Positions 1 through 8,035 of a stretch of DNA of 11,978 nucleotides are shown here, one piece after another. The notes under the pieces are model-generated. The model searched no databases. It was not told the DNA's origin and was given only the letters and a program-made list of their open reading frames with translations. Every line of letters starts with the position of its first letter. Within the stretch, counting starts at the first letter, position 1. The position numbers were made by a program, and so were the translations under genes. The DNA comes from Bacteroidetes bacterium UBA2322. GTDB taxonomy: Bacteria > Bacteroidota > Bacteroidia > Chitinophagales > UBA2359. The stretch spans positions 1 through 11,978 of the forward strand of contig DDVC01000252.1 in the NCBI GenBank assembly GCA_002345145.1. Direction: 5' to 3'.

Positions 1-2544
1 GTCGCTGCCGGTGGGGGTAAAGTTTACCACCGCACTGCACAATCCGGCATCGGTATTTTGGGTGAGGTTTTCGGGGCAGGTTACTACCGGAGGTTCTACA
101 TCGTTTACCCTAACCATAAAATCACAAGTTGCTGTGTTGCCGGAGGCATCGGTGGCGGTAATTTCCACTGTGGTAAAACCAATACTGAATAAGCTACCCG
201 AAGCAGGAACGGCTAATACATTATAAGTACAGTTGTCGGAAACGGTGGGAGAAAAATTAACGACTGCGCCACAAACGCCCGGGTCGTTGTTTTGGCTTAT
301 GTTATCGGGGCAAGTTATGGTTGGTGGCGTATTGTCTAAAACAGTAACTGTTGCACTGCACGTAGCAGTATTGTTATTAGCATCGGTTACGGTGAGCGTT
401 ACAGTATGGGGGTTGCCGTTTACATCGGCACAGGTAAAGTTGGTTTGGTTAAGCGTTAAATTGGCAATGCCACAGGCATCGGAACTGCCATTGTTTACCG
501 CCGCCGCATTAGCTACGGCATTGCCGGCGCTGTTGAGCGGTATGGTTATGTTTTGGCATTGGGCTACCGGCGGCGTTATGTCGTTTACAGTAACGGTTGC
601 GCTGCATGTGGCGGTATTGCCTGAGTTATCCTGAACGGTTAAAACAACGGTATTGCTGCCCACATTGGAGCAGGTAAAGTTGGTTATGTTAGTATCAAAG
701 GTTATAGAACCGCACAGGTCAAAACTGCCGTTGTCCACTGCATTTTCGGCTATGGAAACAGCGCCGTTGGAAGCTAAATTCACAGAAATGTTCTTGCACA
801 AAGCTACCGGTAAATTGTTATCGGTTACTGCTACCTGAGAGCTGCAAGTAGCCGTATTACCCAAACCGTCGTTTGCGGTAAGCACCACTGTTACCGTTCC
901 CACATCGGCACAACCAAAGGTACTTTGCGATAGCGATTCCAAAAATACAGAGCCACAATTGTCATTTCCGAAGAAAAACAAATTGCCCGGCGCTAAACCG
1001 GCTGTGCCACTGTTGAGTTGCACGGTTAAATTGGGATAACAAACAACAGTAGGCGGCGTAATATCGGCAACGGTAACCATAAAACTGCATTGGGCGGTAC
1101 TTCCCGATGGGTCGGTTGCTACATAAGTAACCGTTGATTCACCGAACCCGAAAAAATCTCCATTTGCCGAACCTTCGGTTTGCTGTAAGGTAGCCGAGCA
1201 GTTATCGGAAACAACGGGTTCTGTCCATGTTGCTATGGCAATGCACTGGGCATCGGCGCCAACCGTAAAATTAGTGGGGCAGGAGGTAAATACCGGCGGG
1301 GTTATGTCTATAAGGTTTACAAAGGCATTACAGTTGGCATTGTTGCCGTTGCCATCGTTTACCGTAAGTGTTACCATAGAAAAACCCAACTGGGCACAGG
1401 TGAGGGTGGAAGGCGATACGGAAATCAGATTGACCGTGCCGCAATTATCAGCGCCGGAGTCATAAACTGCCATCGGGGTGAGAGTTACCGATGTACCCGA
1501 CAAATTAACCGTAATGTTTTTACAGGTTACAGTAGGTGGGGTAAAGTCGTTTACCTGTACATTTGCGCTGCAAGTGGCGGTGTTTCCCTTCCCATCGTTT
1601 ACAGTAAGGGTTACGGTGTTGTTGCCCACATTGGCACAGGTAAAAGTACTAGGCGAAACCGATACTAAATTGAATACGTTACAGTTATCGCTGCCCGATG
1701 CGTAAACACTTGATGTGGTGATACTTGCCGTGCTTCCCGATAAAATGACACTGGTGTTTTGGCAGTTTACCAATGGCGGCGTAACGTCCACCACTGTAAG
1801 GTTGGTTTGGCAGGAAGACGAGGCGTTGTTAATATCGGTAATGGTGAGCGTAATCAATTGCGGCGTGCCAACATGGGTGCAGTTGAAATTGGTGGGCGTA
1901 ACCGTTAACGATTGCAAACCGCAGGGAGCAGTACTGCCATTGTTTACCACCGCCGGCGTTAAAGTGGCTGTTCCGGCAGGGCTCAACTGCAATACCGGTG
2001 CCAACTGGCAAAAAGCCTGAGGCGCAGCACAGCAATTGCTGTTGGGGTCGGTTACGGTTACGTTGGCATTACAGGTGGCGGTATTGCCCGATGAGTCGGT
2101 TACCCGAAGGGTAACGGTAAAAACGCCACCCACATTGGCACAAGTATAGTTGGTAGTGCCGGCAATAATGGTTGTTGATGCTACCGAACAGTTATCGGTA
2201 CTGGAATTATTTACCTGTGCGCCTGTAACCGATGCTGTTCCGCCCGGATTTATTTGAACGGTTACATTCTGACAATTGGCAACAGGGGGGAAATTGTCTG
2301 TAACCGTAACATTAAAACTGCATTGTGCGGTTAATCCGGCGGCATCGGTAACTAAAAAGGTATTGGTAGTGGTACCCAAAGGAAAAATACCACCCGAAGC
2401 CACGCCCGAAATTTGCTGTGTAACAGGGTTGGGGCAGTTATCGGTGCCTACCGGTGCGCCGTAAAAAATGGAGGAGAAACAAGTATTTGGGAATACTGTC
2501 AGTGTTTGATTACCGGGGCAAGTGATGGCAGGCGGCTGGTTGTC
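1..2544 (-). repeat. Array of HYR domain repeats (ten complete, one partial)
   Basis: Repeats begin at the Asp of a D-x-TPP-like boundary at residues 578, 660, 743, 830, 910, 990, 1071, 1152, 1232, 1314 and 1392, giving a period of 78-87 residues (about 240 bp). Two subtypes alternate. Repeats 1, 6, 10 and 11 are classical, with CP-x-N, a GxC segment and, in the complete ones, DNC and a G-TTV-type strand. Repeats 2-5 and 7-9 are a variant with C-x-N, a V-x-NGS-like segment, F-x-C-x-x-VG and TVTLTV. Both types share a GNTATC-like core near their end. Boundaries were placed by eye and may be off by a residue or two. Confidence 0.85.
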
Positions 2545-4275
2545 TTGTACAAATATGGTAACAGAGCTGCTGGCAGAACAGCCATTTGATGTAGCGGTAA
2601 GCGTATAAGTAGTAGTAACGGTGGGCGATGCCACCGGATTGGCTATGTTAGGATTGCTCAACCCGGTAGTGGGCGACCACGAATAGGATATAGGAGGCGC
2701 ACCCGATGCACTGCCATTGAGCGTAGTACTAGTGCCCGGGCAAATGGTAGTATTTGAGCCGGCGCTTACAATGGGTGTAGTATTTACTGTAAAGGCATTG
2801 GCGCTGCTGCCGGTGCCGCTTGCATTGGTTACACTGATAAGCCCCGATGAAGCGCCGGCAGGTACGGTGGCGGTAATGGTAGTGCTGTTTACCACCGTAA
2901 ACGCTGCCAAAACCCCATTGAACCGCACCTGTGTAGCGCCGGTAAAATTAGTGCCCGTAATGGTTACTTGTGTGCCAATACAACCGCCGGTGGGGCTGAA
3001 ACCGGTAACAGTGGGTGCCGGCGAAGATATGCATGTGATAGTAGCGTTAAAACCGGCACCAATAACCGAGCCATCGGAGGTAAATAGTATGGTAAGCGGA
3101 CCCGATAAAGAAGTGATAACGGGTGGCAGCCCTGAGCCCGATGAGGGTCCAAACAACACCGTTCCGCCAGTACCCGCCCCATCATATACCGTAACAAAAT
3201 CAAAACCCGACTCTGTGCTGAAACTGTTAAATGTGAGGCGTACCAAGCTTCCGGAAACAGAAGGGTTAATAATGGTAAACCCATTGGCAGAGTTACTATA
3301 ATTACCCGTTCCTCCATGGTCGCAGATGTTACCTGAGCAGGTGGTAATAGAATTGCTGCCGCTAAATGGCACGGTGTAGGTACAAACTACGGGACACTGA
3401 ATAGAGAAATTAACCGACCCTCCGAGCGTTGTTTCAGGGTCAAGCAAAATATAGTACTGAACACCCGCAGTGAGGTTAAAGGTGCCGGTAGAGGAAACAT
3501 TCGTCCCTATAAGGTCTTGGATACAAGTCCAACCCGTACCGCTACAACCCCCAGAAACAGGCTTAAAAAAATAGTCAATGTAGCCAAAAGAACTCGTTTG
3601 CGCAATTTGGTGAAGACCAGACACGCTGGGGGTAAATGTGTAAATTTGTTCTTGACCGGGTGTGTTAAATCCACAGGTAGTAGTGGGTGGATTGTAAAGA
3701 CCGCTTCCTGTTGCTATATTGGCAGTAGTACTAACTCCACAAGCCGAGATGTTGGGGTTAGAAAGACAAGGGTTAAATCCCCCACTGCCACAAGTTACGC
3801 AGCGCCAAACTACCGTATGGGAGTTGGTATTTGAGTTACAGCCTCCCAAAAATAGTATCCACTGTGCTACCAATACCCTAACTTGTCCGGTGAAAGTTGC
3901 TGTCCAAAGAATTTTAGGCGCTAATCCACAAACATCATCAGAATAACAGATAATACCGCCCGATGAATTTTGCAGCGTAAGAGTAGCGTCGCCGGTAGGG
4001 TTTAGCGCCCCATCTGCCGTACACAACGACCACTCATAAGTTTGACCGGCGGTAACATTATAGGTATTGTACTCGCCGGCAAAGGTTATTCCTACCGCCG
4101 GAACAAATGTATTAGAGGTAGTGGATTGCACTACACCCCAAGAAGTACCGCCCGTGCAGCCGCCGCCGTTACATACGCCGGGTTGGGCATAAAGAATGTT
4201 ATTTAATCCGGTTAATCCTACAAAAATCAGGAAAATACCATACCATAGTTGTTTTTTAGTGTACAAATTTACCAT
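1..4275 (-). CDS. Giant secreted HYR-repeat surface protein (N-terminal 1425 residues; C-terminus beyond the window)
   Basis: One open frame runs without a stop from the ATG at 4275-4273 to the left edge. Residues 1-30 form a signal peptide (KK near the N-terminus, hydrophobic core, likely cleavage after LYA before QPG). Residues about 32-162 and 165-294 are PPC-like beta modules; the first carries the typical AGQTYEWSLC and SDDVCGLAPKILW stretches. Residues 298-415 form a CUB domain, with FDFVTVYDG at 358-366, FTSDGSVIGAGF and closing C415. An IPT/TIG domain follows (about 422-497, VTITGTNF), then a PKD-like domain (about 504-576). From D578 on there are HYR repeats of about 80 residues, ten complete and an eleventh cut by the edge. 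HYR, CUB and PKD folds are adhesion or protein-interaction modules, so a surface adhesin or matrix protein is inferred. A C-terminal sorting domain would be expected outside the window. There is no Shine-Dalgarno sequence. Cysteine is abundant, as expected for an exported protein. Confidence 0.9.
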   Translation of the reverse strand, partial: MVNLYTKKQLWYGIFLIFVGLTGLNNILYAQPGVCNGGGCTGGTSWGVVQSTTSNTFVPAVGITFAGEYNTYNVTAGQTYEWSLCTADGALNPTGDATLTLQNSSGGIICYSDDVCGLAPKILWTATFTGQVRVLVAQWILFLGGCNSNTNSHTVVWRCVTCGSGGFNPCLSNPNISACGVSTTANIATGSGLYNPPTTTCGFNTPGQEQIYTFTPSVSGLHQIAQTSSFGYIDYFFKPVSGGCSGTGWTCIQDLIGTNVSSTGTFNLTAGVQYYILLDPETTLGGSVNFSIQCPVVCTYTVPFSGSNSITTCSGNICDHGGTGNYSNSANGFTIINPSVSGSLVRLTFNSFSTESGFDFVTVYDGAGTGGTVLFGPSSGSGLPPVITSLSGPLTILFTSDGSVIGAGFNATITCISSPAPTVTGFSPTGGCIGTQVTITGTNFTGATQVRFNGVLAAFTVVNSTTITATVPAGASSGLISVTNASGTGSSANAFTVNTTPIVSAGSNTTICPGTSTTLNGSASGAPPISYSWSPTTGLSNPNIANPVASPTVTTTYTLTATSNGCSASSSVTIFVQDNQPPAITCPGNQTLTVFPNTCFSSIFYGAPVGTDNCPNPVTQQISGVASGGIFPLGTTTNTFLVTDAAGLTAQCSFNVTVTDNFPPVANCQNVTVQINPGGTASVTGAQVNNSSTDNCSVASTTIIAGTTNYTCANVGGVFTVTLRVTDSSGNTATCNANVTVTDPNSNCCAAPQAFCQLAPVLQLSPAGTATLTPAVVNNGSTAPCGLQSLTVTPTNFNCTHVGTPQLITLTITDINNASSSCQTNLTVVDVTPPLVNCQNTSVILSGSTASITTSSVYASGSDNCNVFNLVSVSPSTFTCANVGNNTVTLTVNDGKGNTATCSANVQVNDFTPPTVTCKNITVNLSGTSVTLTPMAVYDSGADNCGTVNLISVSPSTLTCAQLGFSMVTLTVNDGNGNNANCNAFVNLIDITPPVFTSCPTNFTVGADAQCIAIATWTEPVVSDNCSATLQQTEGSANGDFFGFGESTVTYVATDPSGSTAQCSFMVTVADITPPTVVCYPNLTVQLNSGTAGLAPGNLFFFGNDNCGSVFLESLSQSTFGCADVGTVTVVLTANDGLGNTATCSSQVAVTDNNLPVALCKNISVNLASNGAVSIAENAVDNGSFDLCGSITFDTNITNFTCSNVGSNTVVLTVQDNSGNTATCSATVTVNDITPPVAQCQNITIPLNSAGNAVANAAAVNNGSSDACGIANLTLNQTNFTCADVNGNPHTVTLTVTDANNNTATCSATVTVLDNTPPTITCPDNISQNNDPGVCGAVVNFSPTVSDNCTYNVLAVPASGSLFSIGFTTVEITATDASGNTATCDFMVRVNDVEPPVVTCPENLTQNTDAGLCSAVVNFTPTGSD

Positions 4276-4417
4276 AGCCTGTGTTTGTTTGTTAGGTGTT
4301 GTTTTGAATGTGCGTTTTGCCCCCATTAAACCTTGTAATCAATAGTGGTATGGAAGCATGACTGTTTTGTGGGGTTGAAAATAGGAAGAATTTTCCGATT
4401 ACTCACCAAAAAAAGTT

Positions 4418-4434
4418 GAAAAACTTAGTTTTTC
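4418..4434. promoter_or_regulatory. 17-bp palindrome in the HYR-gene leader
   Basis: GAAAAACTTAGTTTTTC is a perfect 8-bp inverted repeat around one central base. The one-base centre is too tight for an RNA hairpin, so a dimeric protein-binding site is the more natural reading. It lies just downstream of the predicted HYR-gene -7 element. Function is inferred from shape and place only. Confidence 0.3.
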
Positions 4435-4448
4435 CCAATTAATATCAA

Positions 4449-4456
4449 CAAATTTA
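4449..4456 (-). promoter_or_regulatory. Candidate Bacteroidota -7 promoter element for the HYR protein gene
   Basis: On the minus strand this reads TAAATTTG, an exact fit to the Bacteroidota -7 consensus TAnnTTTG. It would start a transcript with a leader of about 165 nt before the ATG at 4275. No -33 TTTG stands at the expected distance, so the call rests on one half-site. Confidence 0.35.
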
Positions 4457-4578
4457 TCATTTAACTAACATATATGCAGCGCCATTACAGGTGTTCAGTG
4501 TGCAGTTGTATGACCATTTACCTAATTCTTGTCTTGCTTTTTTATAGGGCAGCAGGCAGTATATACCAATTTAGGCAG

Positions 4579-4586
4579 TAATTTTG
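4579..4586 (+). promoter_or_regulatory. Candidate Bacteroidota -7 promoter element for acs
   Basis: TAATTTTG matches the TAnnTTTG consensus exactly and would place the transcript start around 4590-4593, about 85 nt before the acs start codon. No good -33 TTTG was found upstream, so this is a half-site call. Confidence 0.35.
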
Positions 4587-4592
4587 ACCCAA

Positions 4593-4631
4593 AGTTTACC
4601 CACCCCTTAAAGCAAACTCATTGGGTAAACT
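4593..4631 (+). promoter_or_regulatory. 10-bp perfect inverted repeat at the predicted 5' end of the acs transcript
   Basis: AGTTTACCCA (4593-4602) and TGGGTAAACT (4622-4631) are exact reverse complements separated by 19 nt. The left arm begins where the transcript would start if the -7 element at 4579-4586 is used. The repeat could be an operator for a dimeric regulator or a 5'-terminal hairpin; no long T tract follows, so it is not a standard terminator. Confidence 0.45.
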
Positions 4632-4675
4632 GTTTTGAGCCCAATTGTTGTTTAATCAGCCTAATTTCCTCATCT

Positions 4676-6589
4676 ATGTCTATGCAAATAACCACCTTTG
4701 AACAGTATTTGGCTGCCTACGAGCAAAGTGTAAAAAACCCCGAACAGTTTTGGGCAACCATAGCCAACCAATTTGTATGGCACAAAAAATGGGATACCAT
4801 TATGCAAGGCAGTATGGAAAATGCCGATGTAAAATGGTTTGTTGGCGGAAAACTGAACATTACCGAAAATTGCTTAGACCGACACTTAGCTACACAACCC
4901 GATAAAACCGCCATTATTTGGGAACCTAACGACCCCAACGAGGTGGGCATAAGCTATACCTACCGCCAACTGCATGAAAAAGTATGCGAGTTTGCCAATG
5001 TACTTAAAAACAACGGCATAACCAAGGGCGACCGCGTATGTATTTACCTGCCCATGGTGCCCGAAATGGCAGTGGCGGCGCTTGCCTGTGCCCGCATTGG
5101 AGCTGTGCACTCGGTAGTGTTTGCCGGCTTTTCTGCCCAGTCACTTGCCGACCGCATGAACGATGCCAACTGCAAACTGCTCATTACCGCCGATGGACTC
5201 TACAGAGGCAATAAACAAGTTTCGCTCAAAGATATTGCAGATGAAGCCTTAGCCGCCTCTCCTTCTGTTGAAAGGGTAATTGTGTTGCAGCGCACAGGGC
5301 AGTTTACCCACATGACCGCCGAGCGCGATGTTTGGTGGCATCAACAAACCCAACTTGCCGACAAACATTGCCCCGCCGAAGTTATGGACGCAGAAGACAT
5401 GCTGTTTATCCTCTACACATCGGGCAGTACAGGCAAACCTAAAGGCGTTGTGCATACCACCGCCGGTTATATGGTTTATACGGCTTACTCTTTTTTAAAC
5501 GTTTTTCAATACCAACCCAACGATATTTATTGGTGTACTGCCGATGTGGGCTGGGTAACCGGACACTCTTATATTGTGTATGGTCCGCTGCTCAACGGCG
5601 CTACTACACTCATGTTTGAGGGTATTCCTACATGGCCCGATGCCGGCAGATTTTGGGAAATTTGCGACAAGCACAAAGTTACCCTTTTTTATACCGCCCC
5701 TACTGCCATACGCGCCCTAATGGCTCAGGGATTGGAACATGTGGCAGCCCATAGCCTGCATACCCTACGCGTGCTGGGCACGGTGGGCGAACCCATAAAT
5801 GAGGAGGCATGGCGCTGGTACCACCGATACATAGGCAAGAGCCGATGCCCTATTGTAGATACTTGGTGGCAAACCGAAACAGGCGGCATAATGATTTCGG
5901 CTTTGGCGGGTATTACCCCCCTCAAACCTACCTATGCCTCTTTCCCGCTGCCGGGTGTGCAGCCCTGCTTGGTAAACGCCCAAGGCGAAGAAATTACCCA
6001 AAACGGCGTAGAGGGTTTGCTTTGTATTAAGTTTCCGTGGCCATCTATGATTAGAACCACTTATGGCGACCATGAGCGCTGCCGACAAACTTATTTTACC
6101 GCTTTTCCGGGTAAATACTTTACCGGCGATGGCAGCCGCCGCGATGAACAGGGGCAGTACCGCATCATAGGGCGAGTTGATGACGTTATCAATGTATCGG
6201 GGCACAGGCTTGGCACCGCCGAAATAGAAAACGCCATTAACCTTCACCCACAAGTAGTAGAATCGGCTGTGGTAGGTTTTCCGCACGATATTAAAGGACA
6301 GGGCATTTATGCCTATATTATTTGCAATAATCTGGTACTTAATACCGATGCCTTTATGGAAGAAGTGCGACAAACCGTTACCAAAGCCATAGGCGCTATA
6401 GCCAAACCCGATAAGATATTGGTGGTGAGCGGTTTGCCAAAAACCCGAAGCGGTAAAATTATGCGCCGCATACTGCGCAAAATTGCCGAAGGTGAGGCCA
6501 CTAATTTAGGCGATACCACTACCCTTTTAGACCCGGGTATTGTAGAAGAAATTATTTACGCCGCAGGACTCAAAAAAGAACGGAGTTAG
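4676..6589 (+). CDS. acs: Acetyl-CoA synthetase (AMP-forming)
   Basis: Activates acetate with ATP to acetyl-AMP and then acetyl-CoA in the cytoplasm. The 637-residue length fits the family. From the N-terminus the sequence shows the Acs-type leader (FWATIANQF, then VKWFVGGKLNITENCLDRHL), the ATP-binding loop YTSGSTGKPKG at 247-257, the WWQTETGG motif at 397-404 whose tryptophan restricts the acyl pocket to acetate in characterised Acs enzymes, the hinge region GRVDD from 499, and PKTRSGK near the C-terminus, where K594 matches the catalytic lysine that is acetylated in other Acs proteins. Start at ATG 4676 (or ATG 4682, two codons later); the frame continues upstream to a TTG at 4529, but that extension resembles no Acs and crosses the likely promoter. 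Transcribed away from the HYR gene; no partner gene adjoins it. The annotation is secure. Confidence 0.97.
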   Translation: MSMQITTFEQYLAAYEQSVKNPEQFWATIANQFVWHKKWDTIMQGSMENADVKWFVGGKLNITENCLDRHLATQPDKTAIIWEPNDPNEVGISYTYRQLHEKVCEFANVLKNNGITKGDRVCIYLPMVPEMAVAALACARIGAVHSVVFAGFSAQSLADRMNDANCKLLITADGLYRGNKQVSLKDIADEALAASPSVERVIVLQRTGQFTHMTAERDVWWHQQTQLADKHCPAEVMDAEDMLFILYTSGSTGKPKGVVHTTAGYMVYTAYSFLNVFQYQPNDIYWCTADVGWVTGHSYIVYGPLLNGATTLMFEGIPTWPDAGRFWEICDKHKVTLFYTAPTAIRALMAQGLEHVAAHSLHTLRVLGTVGEPINEEAWRWYHRYIGKSRCPIVDTWWQTETGGIMISALAGITPLKPTYASFPLPGVQPCLVNAQGEEITQNGVEGLLCIKFPWPSMIRTTYGDHERCRQTYFTAFPGKYFTGDGSRRDEQGQYRIIGRVDDVINVSGHRLGTAEIENAINLHPQVVESAVVGFPHDIKGQGIYAYIICNNLVLNTDAFMEEVRQTVTKAIGAIAKPDKILVVSGLPKTRSGKIMRRILRKIAEGEATNLGDTTTLLDPGIVEEIIYAAGLKKERS

Positions 6590-6747
6590 TAGTGGTTAGT
6601 GGATATTCGGCAGTTAATAGGGGGTACTAAGAAATAATCACTAATTTACGCCTTTGCGAGAAACAAAATCGGAATGGTAATCAGCACAAACAACAACTAA
6701 TAACTAACAACTAATAACTAACTTTTCACTTTTCACTCCCCACATAT
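6587..6747 (+). repeat. Heptamer-based leader element upstream of the propeller gene
   Basis: This 168-bp gap between acs and the propeller gene is built largely of 7-nt units. It opens with TAGTGG-type units overlapping the acs stop codon, then GTGGATATTCGG (6599-6610). At 6692-6719 two exact 14-bp copies lie in tandem, each AACAACT plus AATAACT. The 7-nt phase then continues degenerately as AACTTTT, CACTTTT, CACTCCC and CACATAT up to 6747. It resembles the array at the right end of the window, read on the other strand. The part between 6611 and 6691 shows no clear repeat. Confidence 0.6.
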
Positions 6748-6757
6748 AACCCTTGTT

Positions 6758-7972
6758 TTGCTGCTGTTACAGGCAGTAACTACATTGTTTGCCCAAACGG
6801 TGCAAGCAGTATATAACACCGCCAACTCGCCCCTGCCGCATAACCAAATCAGGTGCCTTGCCACCGGCGCCGAAGGAACGCTTTGGATAGGTACCGAATA
6901 CGGCGCAGCAAGTTTTAACGGCAACGTTTGGCAGGTTTTTACCCCCAATAACTCACCTCTGCCGCATTACAGTGTGCGCAGCGTAGCCATTGATGCCCAA
7001 AACAGGGTTTGGCTGGGCACTTTTAACGGCGGATTGGCAAGGTACGACAATGGCGATTGGACTATTTATAACACCGCCAACTCCGGCTTGCCCGATAATT
7101 ATGTAAAAAGCATTGCCTTTGACAGCGAGCAAAACCTTTGGCTGGGATTATCGGGCGGATTGGCAAAGTATGACGGGGTAAATTGGCAACTGTTTACCGC
7201 CATTGGTCCCGATTTATTACTCAATAACGTAAATGCCGTAGCCTTTGACCTCCAAAAACAAATTTGGGTAGGTACGGTAAACGGCGGTTTGGCTACCACC
7301 GATGTAAACGGCTTGTTGTTTGCCTATAATTTGGCAAACTCCGGCGTGCCCGATAACACCCTAAATGCCATAGCTACCGATGCCCAAAACCAAAAATGGA
7401 TGACCACCCCTGCCGATGGCATAGGCAAATTTGACGGCATAAACTGGTTTACCTACTCCACAGCCAATAGCGCCCTGCCCGCCAACAGCGCTACCGATGT
7501 TTGGGTAAATCCGTTAAACAACTATGTTTGGGTGGGAACTACCACCGGCGGGGCTGCCTATTATAACCCCAATACCGATGAATGGACTGCCATACCCCCC
7601 ACCGCCGGTTTGCCCGATGCCCATATTACCGCCATTGTTGGACAAGCCAACGGCGCTGTTTGGCTGGGCACGCAGGCAGGCGGGTTGGTAAAGTGGTATG
7701 ACAATACCAACAACTTACCCAATTTTGAACCCCATCGGGTACAGGTTTACCCCAATCCGGCACATCGGTTGCTTTGTATAAACGGTATTACAGCGCTGCA
7801 ACCGGAAGCCCTGTTTTTATTGATTTCGGCTACATCGGGCAAAACGGTGTTACAATCATCGGTACAGCAACCCTGTTTTGAAGTAACTCATCTGCCAACC
7901 GGTTTGTATTGGGCTGTTTTACAAGTACAAAATCGGGTTATTTTTTCCCAAAAAGCGCTTATTTTGCATTAA
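6758..7972 (+). CDS. Secreted seven-bladed beta-propeller protein with type IX sorting domain; start codon uncertain
   Basis: Counting from TTG 6758, residues 1-13 look like the end of a signal peptide (LLLQAVTTLFAQ). Seven repeats of 42-45 residues follow, starting near 23, 65, 108, 151, 194, 237 and 282. Most open with NSxLP and hold a W-x-G-T strand (LWIGT, VWLGT, LWLGL, IWVGT, KWMTT, VWVGT, VWLGT). These are two-component-regulator-propeller (Reg_prop) type repeats, and seven suffice to close a propeller. Residues about 327-404, beginning VQVYPNPAHR, are a type IX (Por) secretion C-terminal domain, so the protein should cross the outer membrane. No kinase or DNA-binding part is present, hence no signalling role is claimed. 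The first in-frame ATG is codon 215, and the frame is open only back to 6722 without an ATG. A basic signal-peptide start is missing, so the 5' end is rare-start, eroded or misread. Confidence 0.85.
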   Translation: MLLLQAVTTLFAQTVQAVYNTANSPLPHNQIRCLATGAEGTLWIGTEYGAASFNGNVWQVFTPNNSPLPHYSVRSVAIDAQNRVWLGTFNGGLARYDNGDWTIYNTANSGLPDNYVKSIAFDSEQNLWLGLSGGLAKYDGVNWQLFTAIGPDLLLNNVNAVAFDLQKQIWVGTVNGGLATTDVNGLLFAYNLANSGVPDNTLNAIATDAQNQKWMTTPADGIGKFDGINWFTYSTANSALPANSATDVWVNPLNNYVWVGTTTGGAAYYNPNTDEWTAIPPTAGLPDAHITAIVGQANGAVWLGTQAGGLVKWYDNTNNLPNFEPHRVQVYPNPAHRLLCINGITALQPEALFLLISATSGKTVLQSSVQQPCFEVTHLPTGLYWAVLQVQNRVIFSQKALILH

Positions 7973-8035
7973 CCTTAGTCTGTTTGGCAAACATTAGCCG
8001 TTAACTCCTGTTTTCCTTACCAATAACAAACAATT

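Larger units (their letters stand above)
4276..4675. promoter_or_regulatory. Divergent intergenic region between the HYR protein gene and acs
   Basis: This 400-bp AT-rich stretch separates two divergently transcribed genes and must hold both promoters. No convincing open reading frame was seen. It contains one TAnnTTTG-type element facing each way, a 17-bp palindrome on the HYR side and a 10-bp inverted repeat on the acs side; these are listed separately. No clear -33 TTTG partner was found for either -7 element. Confidence 0.6.

Noticed and set aside
11..3946. Many plus-strand open frames of 60-190 codons across the left third
   Set aside because: They are antisense shadows of the HYR repeat gene; their apparent repetition mirrors the HYR repeats, whereas the minus-strand frame gives a continuous protein with recognisable domains.
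4529..4675. 49-codon upstream extension of acs from a TTG
   Set aside because: It does not resemble Acs N-termini and overlaps the likely promoter and inverted repeat.
5765..6373. 202-codon minus-strand frame inside acs
   Set aside because: Shadow frame of a well-conserved enzyme gene; no recognisable motif.
7981..7993. Small palindrome TGTTTG-G-CAAACA after the propeller gene, considered as terminator
   Set aside because: The one-base centre cannot form a hairpin and no T tract follows; short enough to be chance.
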